The notes beneath the pieces were generated by a model. The model ran no database searches and was not told where the DNA came from. It saw nothing but the letters and a program-made list of their open reading frames with translations. Below, one piece after another: positions 9,049 through 17,500 of a stretch of 64,000 bases of DNA. The stretch is taken from the NCBI RefSeq assembly GCF_000495435.3, contig NZ_AXUN02000198.1, positions 124,001-188,000 of the forward strand, given 5' to 3'. The first letter of the stretch is position 1, and each line of letters begins with the position of its first letter. The stretch is from Youngiibacter fragilis 232.1 (lineage in GTDB: Bacteria > Bacillota > Clostridia > Clostridiales > Clostridiaceae). The position numbers were made by a program, and so were the translations under genes.

Positions 9049-9073
9049 TGCCGGCTGGTGACAGCCGGCATTT
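9049..9073 (+). terminator. Terminator after perR
   Basis: A perfect 9-bp stem TGCCGGCTG/CAGCCGGCA with a GTGA loop, then a short T stretch. The hairpin is strong but the U-tract is weak. Confidence 0.6.
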
Positions 9074-9196
9074 CCTCGCCCAAAATTCACGCAATTTTAA
9101 ACCCTCATTCACTTACAGATGTATATCGGAATTAGTCATAGGCTTATAATAAAGGCAAGAACCATGAATAGTTTCATGATGATCTGGAGGTTTGCC

Positions 9197-10435
9197 ATGA
9201 GAAAGCTGATTATCTGCATTTTCACGCTTGCGGCATTCATCTTTTCATCGGTCACTGCGTTTGCGGATTCGGGAATCGTAATGAAATACACTGACGAATA
9301 CACCGAAGCCAGGGTAAGCTGGAGCAGCTGGGAAGATGGTGTAACTGAGTTGAACTGGATTCAGATTCAAATTGGGGAGATGGAGGAGAAGGGCGGTTAC
9401 GGATTCATATACTACTGGACTGAATCATTCACGGATGAAGGCGAGTACCTTGGTTACAGGGACTTCTCAGCACAGCTGCCTGAAGGGTCGCTGGTAATTC
9501 CCGCGAGGAATTTCGACCCGCTGCATATATTACTGGATGATGTGGCAGGCATTGAGCATGTCTGGAATCCGGAGATGCCTGAAGACGGGAACGAGCCTGT
9601 CGAAAAGACATATTCCTTCGATTTTGAGATTTCTGGTCTCAATGAGGACTCCAGGCAGATGTACCTCTCGAAGTCAAGGCAGGCCCCATACAAGTTCAAC
9701 AATTTCAGCAAGGGTGTCACATTTGTAGGAACAGCATCAGGAACGGCAGGCGGAGTGGAATTTGAAGGAGACGGCGATGTCAGCTTCTCATCCTACAAGG
9801 GAATGATGATAGGCAAAGATGAGATGCCTGAAGAACCTGAGGTAAAAGCTGCACAGAAGACAGAAAATGGGAAGAGCAATGTGATCGTATTGAAGGGGGA
9901 CCAGAAACAGCTCTATTCAGGCTGGGAGGAATATGATCCTGATACCTATGAGACGAGATCCTATAGAGACCTCGTAATACTGACTTCTGAAGAGGGGACA
10001 TACTGGATTCAATACTTTGAAGTGATTATGGATGGTGTAACGGAGCATCTCAGGCGATTCCAGGGTTCAATACCTGCTGATCAGATACAGCTTCCAAAAA
10101 AACTTGGCGAAAGCTTCTCAGTTGACTTGAATGTTGAAGGAATGTGGACTGAATATGACTGGAGCCCCGGTGATGACAAGGAAACTGAAGAACCGGAACC
10201 TGTGGAAGGCACGCTGTCAGTATCCTGCACCTGGCATTTCGAATATGAAAGGACATACAAGTCGATCTCAAAATACAGTTCAACCTACTTTTCATTCATG
10301 AACCATGAATCGAGTGATTCAATCGGTGCATGGACCGAAGGCACGATAGATGGAGAACCACTTACCGGCGGCTGGGGAGAAGTGGGCTCAGGAAGGTACA
10401 TGATAAGGATGAAGGATTCATACCCAATGGAGTGA
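9197..10435 (+). CDS. Exported protein of unknown function with two related domains
   Basis: A 412-residue secreted protein. A signal peptide (residues 1-23, basic MRK, hydrophobic core, cleavage after AFA) precedes an aromatic- and acid-rich beta-type body. Residues from about 60 to 170 and from about 260 to 390 appear to be two copies of one domain: both have F-x-x-x-[LI]-P-x-x-x-[LI]-x-[LI]-P, then a W-x-P turn, then EPVE-x-T. I do not recognise the family. The ATG at 9197 follows GGAGGT; upstream in-frame ATGs have no ribosome site. It is monocistronic, with a hairpin after it. Confidence 0.8.
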   Translation: MRKLIICIFTLAAFIFSSVTAFADSGIVMKYTDEYTEARVSWSSWEDGVTELNWIQIQIGEMEEKGGYGFIYYWTESFTDEGEYLGYRDFSAQLPEGSLVIPARNFDPLHILLDDVAGIEHVWNPEMPEDGNEPVEKTYSFDFEISGLNEDSRQMYLSKSRQAPYKFNNFSKGVTFVGTASGTAGGVEFEGDGDVSFSSYKGMMIGKDEMPEEPEVKAAQKTENGKSNVIVLKGDQKQLYSGWEEYDPDTYETRSYRDLVILTSEEGTYWIQYFEVIMDGVTEHLRRFQGSIPADQIQLPKKLGESFSVDLNVEGMWTEYDWSPGDDKETEEPEPVEGTLSVSCTWHFEYERTYKSISKYSSTYFSFMNHESSDSIGAWTEGTIDGEPLTGGWGEVGSGRYMIRMKDSYPME

Positions 10436-10474
10436 AGACCCAGAAAAGGATATCCTGAAGAAACAGACATTAAT

Positions 10475-10503
10475 AGGGTCAGGCGTTTGCCTGACCCTCA
10501 TTT
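10475..10503 (+). terminator. Terminator after the two-domain exported protein
   Basis: A 10-bp stem AGGGTCAGGC/GCCTGACCCT with a GTTT loop, followed by CATTTATT. Confidence 0.65.
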
Positions 10504-10554
10504 ATTGTGATAATATATTCATATTCGCACATAGGATGAAGGGATGGTAGGGGA

Positions 10555-11436
10555 ATGAAGAGATACAAGGGTGAAGCTGGGCTGCTTCTTGTGGCCATGA
10601 TATGGGGAAGCGGGTTCATTGCAGGAGCAATAGGACTTGATTACCTGACGCCTTACCAGGCTATGGCAGGCAGGTTCTTTGTATCCTCGCTTCTTCTTGA
10701 TATGGTCTTTTTCAGAAGGCTTAAAGGAATTAGGATTGAGACCCTGAGGAAGGGGATTATAATCGGGGTATTCCTGTTCTGCGCATTCCTTCTCCAGACA
10801 CTGGGCCTTGAGCTTACGACGCCGTCAAGGAACGCATTCCTCACGGCTGTGAATGTAGTGATAGTGCCGTTCCTCGGTTTCATATTGCTGAAGAAGAGAC
10901 TGAACTGGAAGGAAACCACAGGTGCCATACTTGCCCTGATTGGGGTGGGTGTGCTGTCGCTTGACCTGTCAGGCTCCATAAATCCGGGAGATTTCCTGAG
11001 CTTTCTGTGCTCTATAGCCTTTGCGTTCCACATATTCTTCACGGGGATGTATTCCCAGGAAGAAAGTGCAATTGACCTTACGGTAATACAGATGAACGTA
11101 TCCTTCCTGCTTTCAGCGATCGTGCTTGCAATGAGAGGCGGCACAATGCTTGGCGCAGAGCCGGCAGGCTACGCGGCCATAGTTTACCTTGGAGTGTTCT
11201 CCACCACGATAGCCTTCTTCCTCCAGACCTACAGCCAGAAGTTCACAAATGAGACGAGGGCTGCGGTCATAATGTCAACGGAAGCGCTTTTCGCCACGGT
11301 ATTCTCAGTCATCGTATTCCGGGAGGTAATCTCGACGAGGATGATAATAGGGGCGTTGCTGATATTTTCAGCAATACTCATGCCGATAATGAAGAAGGCC
11401 GTTAGGGCGGGGACGAAAGTCGCAGAGGGTTCGTGA
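10555..11436 (+). CDS. DMT-superfamily transporter (EamA family)
   Basis: A 293-residue inner-membrane protein with about ten hydrophobic segments in two EamA repeats. The start MIWGSGFIAGAIGLDYLTPYQAMAGRFF is the usual opening of the family. Each repeat ends in a conserved helix (for example FFLQTYSQKFTNETRAAVIMSTEALFA). Family members export amino acids or other small metabolites; the substrate cannot be read here. The start ATG follows TAGGGG closely. Its own promoter is unclear. Confidence 0.87.
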   Translation: MKRYKGEAGLLLVAMIWGSGFIAGAIGLDYLTPYQAMAGRFFVSSLLLDMVFFRRLKGIRIETLRKGIIIGVFLFCAFLLQTLGLELTTPSRNAFLTAVNVVIVPFLGFILLKKRLNWKETTGAILALIGVGVLSLDLSGSINPGDFLSFLCSIAFAFHIFFTGMYSQEESAIDLTVIQMNVSFLLSAIVLAMRGGTMLGAEPAGYAAIVYLGVFSTTIAFFLQTYSQKFTNETRAAVIMSTEALFATVFSVIVFREVISTRMIIGALLIFSAILMPIMKKAVRAGTKVAEGS

Positions 11437-11601
11437 CAGGAGCCTTGTGCGGCTTTTCTCCTGTTTTCAGTAATTGAAATTTCAGTTTCTGAAAACCCGT
11501 TGAATGCATATCATGGTTACTGTAGAATTCAGATATGGATACAGCTGGACACGTGATCCTATGAGGATCAGGGGACTTCAGCAGCAAAGGAGAAATGCAA
11601 G

Positions 11602-12249
11602 TTGAGAGAAATCAAAAGGTACATCACGATGACAGTGCTTATCATAATAACCGGCATAGGGGCTGCTTTTTCACTTAAGGCTGCAGCTGGCGTCGGAGCA
11701 TGGGATGCGATGAACCAGACTCTCAGCAACATGACTGGAATGAAGGTAGGCACCATGGGAATGATAATAAACATATCCTGTGTTGCGGGACAGCTTGTTC
11801 TGATGGGCAGGAATTTCAAGCTCAGGCAGCTTCTCCAGATACCTGTAAGCATTGTGCTTGGAATGGTTGTCAACTTCGTTCTCTACAACGTGCTTGGCAA
11901 CGTGTCATTTGACAGCTACGCGATTAGGCTGGCAGTCCTTATTGCGGCATATACTGTAATATCAGCTGCGGTAGGGGCCATTATGAAGCTTGACGCGGTC
12001 ACATTCGCACTTGAAGGCCTCTGCATGGCGGTTTCCGAAAAGACAGGCATTCAGTTCAGCAAGCTAAGGCAGCTGGTTGATCTGGCCTGCATAGTAGTAG
12101 TTCTGGTACTGGCCTTCGCAATAAAGACACCACTTACAGTAAGGGAAGGAACAATCATCGGGATGCTCATGTTCGGGCCTCTCATGGGATTCTTCATGAA
12201 GAAGGCTGAGCCTGTATTCAACAAGCTTGACCTCTCACCAACTGCATAG
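11602..12249 (+). CDS. YczE/YitT-type integral membrane protein
   Basis: A 215-residue protein with five or so membrane segments. GIGAAFSLKAAAGVGAWDAMNQTLS followed by GTMGMIINISCVAGQLVLMG is the pattern of the YczE-like membrane family, whose function is not established (some members neighbour regulators or transporters). The start is a TTG preceded by AAAGGAG; the nearby ATG at 11595 is out of frame. It is followed by a good terminator. Confidence 0.78.
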   Translation: MREIKRYITMTVLIIITGIGAAFSLKAAAGVGAWDAMNQTLSNMTGMKVGTMGMIINISCVAGQLVLMGRNFKLRQLLQIPVSIVLGMVVNFVLYNVLGNVSFDSYAIRLAVLIAAYTVISAAVGAIMKLDAVTFALEGLCMAVSEKTGIQFSKLRQLVDLACIVVVLVLAFAIKTPLTVREGTIIGMLMFGPLMGFFMKKAEPVFNKLDLSPTA

Positions 12250-12263
12250 AAGAAGATTTAAAG

Positions 12264-12287
12264 CCGTTCGCAATGGACGGTTTTTTT
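12264..12287 (+). terminator. Terminator after the YczE-like gene
   Basis: A 6-bp stem CCGTTC/GGACGG (one G-U) with a 5-nt loop and a run of seven T. Confidence 0.78.
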
Positions 12288-12357
12288 GTATGCGGCAGAA
12301 GACTGATTTATGGGACCCGTACTGCTTCAATGTGTGGCATCATGCCTGCGGTACAGA

Positions 12358-12393
12358 GAAAAAAACGGACAGGCGATGAGATCACCTGACCGT
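12358..12393 (-). terminator. Terminator of the PHP/LDH-like/giant-protein operon
   Basis: Read on the minus strand, ACGG-T-CAGGTGA pairs with TCGCCTG-T-CCGT around a 5-nt loop and is followed by seven T. It lies about 50 bp after the PHP stop codon and closes the minus-strand operon. Confidence 0.85.
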
Positions 12394-12441
12394 CAGTTAC
12401 GAATGGTTTTCCGGATTTGAATAGCCTGGTACCCCGAATCA

Positions 12442-13281
12442 TCAGACTTGTTGCAGCTTCTGTCCGAACCTTGACAGGAACGGTACCAGATGGTCAGGGT
12501 CATATTCAATCGAGGCAAGATAGCCATGCTTTTTGTCTCCCCTAATGCCGTGGTAGTCTGAGCCTGCTGTGACAAGCAGGTTCTTTTCACGTGCGAGGAG
12601 AAGCGACTTGTTCGTCAGCTCCTCACTGTTAAGGAAGTAGTAGCATTCCAGTCCGTCAAAGCCGTACGTGAGGAGGTCCTCAAGGGTGTTCTTCTTGTAG
12701 ATCACCGGGTGGGCGAGCACCGCTATGCAGTTGTACTTCCTGAGCAGGCTCAGGCCTTCCTCTATCGGCAGGTACTGGTTCTCGACGTATGCAGGGCTGT
12801 CCTTTGAGATGAAGTTGTCGAAGATGTAGTCTAAAGTATACTGCTTGTAGAGCTTCGTTATCTCCTTGGCGACGTGAACCCGTGTAAGGACTCCTGTGGA
12901 GTTGTTCCTTATCTCATCGTAGTCAAGGTCGATCTCGAAATGCTGCTTCAGAAGCTTCAGCATCTTCTTCACCCTGTCGTTCCTGTGGGTATATTTGCCC
13001 TGGAGGAATTCGCAGAGCTCAGGGTCCCTGTAGCTGTCATCCGTGAAATAGCCGAGTACATGTATGCTTTCATCATTGCGGCTTGTAGTGAGCTCTATTC
13101 CGGGGATCAGTTGTATTCCATTTTCCCTTGACAGCTCAGCGAGCCTTGGAAGGGCTGCTGTTGTGTCATGGTCTGTCACTGCAAGCGTGTCAAGGCCTTC
13201 ACTTGCAGCAAGGGCCATTAGCTCGTCAGGGGTAAGCTTGCCGTCAGATGCGGTAGTGTGGCAGTGCAGTTCAAGTTTCAT
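12442..13281 (-). CDS. PHP-domain phosphoesterase (TrpH/YciV-like)
   Basis: A 279-residue metal-dependent phosphoesterase of the polymerase-and-histidinol-phosphatase fold. Motifs in order are HCHTTASDG (HxH), TDHDT, PGIEL, AHP near residue 200, and the C-terminal GSDYHG. Characterised relatives hydrolyse 3',5'-nucleoside bisphosphates or act on short RNAs. The start at 13281 is preceded by AAGGAG, and ATGA is shared with the stop of the upstream LDH-like gene, so the two are translationally coupled. Its operon position makes it part of the same process as the giant multidomain protein, but the substrate is unknown. Confidence 0.87.
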   Translation of the reverse strand: MKLELHCHTTASDGKLTPDELMALAASEGLDTLAVTDHDTTAALPRLAELSRENGIQLIPGIELTTSRNDESIHVLGYFTDDSYRDPELCEFLQGKYTHRNDRVKKMLKLLKQHFEIDLDYDEIRNNSTGVLTRVHVAKEITKLYKQYTLDYIFDNFISKDSPAYVENQYLPIEEGLSLLRKYNCIAVLAHPVIYKKNTLEDLLTYGFDGLECYYFLNSEELTNKSLLLAREKNLLVTAGSDYHGIRGDKKHGYLASIEYDPDHLVPFLSRFGQKLQQV

Positions 13282-14519
13282 ACTATGTCTCCTTGTCTGA
13301 AAAAGCTCAGCAGAAAATCCTCGCATGCTTCAAGCCTCGGGAGGATTGCCTTCAGCGGGATCCTTTCAGGCTGGGTGAAGCCTTCATTCAACATGCTCCT
13401 CGCGCCGAAGAAAACCTTGCCGTCGAACCAGGCAGATGCATGGTATTCACCGCGTATTGCCTTCACCATCTGAATGGCGCCTGATGAGAGCGCAGGGGCT
13501 ATGTAAGGCTTGAAGCCTGTCTCCCTTATCCTGAAGTTTTCGCGTTCGGTCCTTGCAGCAAGCTCGAGAGAGACTTCCTCGTCATACTCTGACAGCGAGT
13601 TAACTGCTATGATCCCCTTGCCATGGGGTCCATAGACCCTTAGGTCGTCCCTGTATTCGCCCATCTCCTTCGCGATATACCTTGCCCTGCCCTCCATGAC
13701 ACCCAGACCAAAGCCCCGTATCCTTTCAGGGGCTATGCCCCCGTTTAACATCAGGCTCATGCACAGCTGGTCGACAGGGTCCGATACTATGAAGTACATA
13801 CCCCTGAAGCCTGATTTTTCAGCATCCTTTGCATACTGCAGGAGCACGGCGCTGTTCTTTTCGAACTGCACCATCCTGACGTCAGTGAGGTTTGTCCCTA
13901 AAGGCGGGACACCCAGTGAAACGGTGAAAACCAGGATGTCGCAGTCAAGAAGCTCCTGATATGAGGAGCCTATGACTTCTGGCATGGGTCCACCGTCGCT
14001 GACCTCATTTATCTCCAGCTCGTATCGCCTGACCTTGTTTGCGTCAGGGTCGTATATCCTTATTGCTCCCAGGTCTTCTCCGCCGAGGAGCCTCAGGCCT
14101 GTCAAAAGGGTTCCGCCCACATCTCCGAGACCTGCTATTGATATTTTGGGCTTCCAGGGGATCATAGGTTCGAGGTCCTGGAGAGTACGTGCCATATGGA
14201 CCCTGAGTCCTCCAAGCGAGTCCTCCTCATCAATAAGGATCCTCACACCGGTGTTGCCCAGGAGCTCCTTCATGCTCTGTGCCACATGTCTGTTGAACCT
14301 GACCCTTTCATCTGCAAGGAATATGGGTTTTCCAGATTCCGCAAGCTCATCGATCCCTGACAGGCAGTTTTCCTCCTCGTTTTCGGCAACCAGGGCCATC
14401 ACCGAATCGAGCAGCTCAGGTTCAAGGCTGTCCAGGAAGGCAGGAATATCAAGGGAGCTTGAGCGCCTCGAGCATTCAATGTAAGCCAGTATTTCATCAA
14501 GAGAGAAAGTGTTCCTCAT
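13278..14519 (-). CDS. Lactate/malate-dehydrogenase-fold protein with N-terminal extension
   Basis: A 413-residue predicted NAD-linked protein. Residues 126-146 hold a Rossmann glycine motif (SIAGLGDVGGTLLTG). Downstream features line up with LDH/MDH: SDPVDQL for NPVD, GRARY for the substrate-contacting Arg stretch, and YGPHG with a candidate catalytic His near 299. The first 125 residues are an extra acidic helical region not found in ordinary LDH or MDH. Substrate specificity is not evident. The start ATG follows AAAGGAG; it lies 27 bp after the giant gene and overlaps the PHP gene by 4 bp. Confidence 0.7.
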   Translation of the reverse strand: MRNTFSLDEILAYIECSRRSSSLDIPAFLDSLEPELLDSVMALVAENEEENCLSGIDELAESGKPIFLADERVRFNRHVAQSMKELLGNTGVRILIDEEDSLGGLRVHMARTLQDLEPMIPWKPKISIAGLGDVGGTLLTGLRLLGGEDLGAIRIYDPDANKVRRYELEINEVSDGGPMPEVIGSSYQELLDCDILVFTVSLGVPPLGTNLTDVRMVQFEKNSAVLLQYAKDAEKSGFRGMYFIVSDPVDQLCMSLMLNGGIAPERIRGFGLGVMEGRARYIAKEMGEYRDDLRVYGPHGKGIIAVNSLSEYDEEVSLELAARTERENFRIRETGFKPYIAPALSSGAIQMVKAIRGEYHASAWFDGKVFFGARSMLNEGFTQPERIPLKAILPRLEACEDFLLSFFRQGDIV

Positions 14520-14546
14520 ATTGTCTCCTTTCAGGCCGCATCCCTG

Positions 14547-17500
14547 CTACCTTATAAGTCTGTCATACCTCATGAGCTGTTCCAGGTCTGATTCCAGGTA
14601 GCTCGATGGACTTCTTGACAGGTCATATGCAATGTCCCTGCCCTTGTCAGGAACCCTTGGCATTGTGAATACATGCCCAAGCGAGGATAGCGTAAGCTTC
14701 CTTTCGTAGTATTTGTGGAATTCCTCCTCCAGCACCTTCAGTATCTCAAGGGCACACTCTATTGATACCCTTGAAAGCTCGAACAGAGCCTTGTTGCCGG
14801 CTTCAAGTATGAAGTTCGGTGAGGTGTAGGGCAGGATCAGGTTGACTGAAGGTATCAGGTTCCTCTCAGGGAACGATCCTCTCCAGAGTGCGTTTCCTCC
14901 GATGAACGGGTAAAGGTCGATCTCATTGAACCAGACCTTGAGCCTTGGTATGTAGTACACAGAGTCCACCGAATAGCCTTTGTGGGCCATGAGGTCAAGC
15001 CCCCTTGCCGAAAGGATCCCGGTGATGATCTTCCTGACCTCGATACCCTCCTTCTTGAGAAGCGGGTTCAGTGCCTTCATCCTGTAACCCTTGTGGAGGA
15101 GTGTATCAACAAGTATTACAGGCCTCTTGAAGGAGGCGAGGGTCCTCACCTGGTCCTCAAGGGACAGGTAGAAGGGGACCTCCTTTATTGTGAAACCCTT
15201 CATGTCTGAGTTGAAGTATTTCTCGGTATGCAGGGATTTTGTCACCGTGTTCGGTATCAGTTCCCTGTCCAGTATGTCACCGTATGGTACGCACATGAGC
15301 TCGCCGAGGGTCCTTGGCTCGGTTACCCTCATCGAGACCCCGTTATCCCGACAGATCTTCTGGATCATTCCCTGGTGCAACATGAGGGGCTCATAGGGTA
15401 TGAGGAGAGTTCCCGGGAACAGACCGCAGATGGCCTTCTGGAGCCTTCCTCTTGCCGAGGATATGGCTGCGCCGAGCTTCTGGTTGGTCCTGAACGGGTC
15501 CTTCAGTATGTTGTCAATGTCAAGGTTCAGGACTAACGGTGTCCTCATGTCCACATAAAGCAGGGGATGGTCCTCTGAAAGACTCCTGAAGTTGCAGTGC
15601 TCCATTATCGAATGGAATCCAGGGTCGTCGAGGATAGCATGCTTCGGAAGGTAGAGGGCGTATTCGTAGTCCCTGGAGGTTGCGAAGGACAGGGTCTCAG
15701 TAAGAAGGATCTGCTTGTAGTTCCTAAGCCTGTCGGGAGGATCCGAGAAGAAGCCGTCAAGTACGATTATCCTTCCCTGGTTCTTTTCCCTGACAAGGTT
15801 CGCAAGCCCTGGTTCACCAACTTCCTTCAGTATGTTTTCGCTCCTTGCCCAGTGGAACATGGAGAGACCGACCGGACGCCCGGTGTTGATGTCCTTTAGG
15901 ACCAGGACCCTGCCTGAAGGCCTTCTGTAGTTTGTCTTCACGATGTTCCTTATTTCATCGCTGTCCCCGCCGAAAAGCCTTGCTATATCTGAATCAAGCT
16001 CCTCATCATATGCAGGCGCTATCTTCTTCTCAAGGAAGGACATCTGAAGCAGCGTCTTCTCAACAGGTGTCTTCTGGTAGAATCCGTTGGTGTAGATGTA
16101 TTTTTGTGCAAGAGGGTCGATAAGGGATGAGATGTCCCTGTTCTCGTCGATGTTCACCCTTATCTGGGTCGAGCTTATCTCCTTGAGGTCCTTAGGAAGG
16201 TCAAGGAATTCGACATCGCTTAGTATGCCCCGTATCTTTCTCTTGCTGCTGCGGCCCCTGCTTCTTTCGAATACCAAGTGCCTTAACGAATGTATCGAAT
16301 CCTCTTCAGGCGGCTTCTTGTAGCTTGAGGCATTTTCAACCACGTCACTTCCGCAGACCATGCTGACTTCGCCGTTGAAGGACCCCTTGAGCATCCTTAT
16401 GTCATCAGGGCTCGACAGGTTTACCGGCATGTCCTCGGGATAGAGGTAAAGGCCAAGCTCTCCTGCGGTGCTCATGTTAAGTATGCTTCGCCTCACCTTG
16501 TTTGGAAGTGTCTTCTTGGACCATGAGAATTCATCAATGGCAAGATATACCTCATATCCAAGGTCCCTTATGAGTATGGCGATGTTCCTGTGTGATATTG
16601 TGAAGGGGTCGAAGGTGCCTGGGAAGAAGGCATATCTGGTTGCCTCAGTAAGCCTCAGGCCTCCGTGGTCATGTATGTAGCCTGACATGAACCTGTATAT
16701 GTGGTTAAGGCCTGCGCTTTGCGCAAGGAACAGAAGGTTCCTGTCGTCATGGGAAAGCAGGGTCAGAAGCTTCTTTCCGATCATGTCGAATAGCTGTCTC
16801 TTATGCTCGTCTGATACCATTCCGGAAGCGAAAAGCACCTTGCCTATGGTTGTGAATGAAGACCTTATAGTAAGGGGGTCATAGTCGGACAGCCCGTAAA
16901 GGAGAACCCTCACCATGTTCCTTATCCTTGCAGATTTCTCATCCTCGGAAAGGTAGAGGTTCCTGAAGCCGAACTCCATGAAGGACTCGAGGCTTGTCCC
17001 AAGGGTCTTGAGGATGAGGCTCCTTACCGAGGAGGTAGAGGTCTTGACCTTCTGGAGGAGGTCATCAATGATCTCATCGAATTCCTTGGTAGGGAGGAAT
17101 AGCAGTGACTTACCAAGAGGCTTCGGAATGTATTCTGTGAACCTGTGGCCTTCTATCTCAAGGGCCCTAAGGAGCTCCACGGATACTTCGTTCCTTTCAT
17201 TGGGGCTCAGTCTTCCCATAAGCGCCAGAAGCGTGTTTCCTGCGGTCCTCCTTACTGACTCGATGGCAGATACCTTGAGAAGGTTGCAGAGGTGTATGGC
17301 GTTGTTGAGTGCCATGGAGCCGTCGCCAGTAAGCGTATAGAAAAGGAGGAGCCTTATTGACACCCTCTTGACTATCCAGTGCGTGGCGCTCTTAAGGTTG
17401 GCAAGGTATATTTCTGATATGCCTGACCTCCTGCGTTCAAGCTCGTCTGAAAGTGCCTTCCTCCTTGAAGGCTCATTAAGTCTTGCAGAAAGCCTGAATA

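Noticed and set aside
11437-11470. A possible terminator after the EamA transporter (GACAGGAG ... CTCCTGT).
   Set aside because: The stem is interrupted and the alternatives are weak, so it was not listed as a feature.
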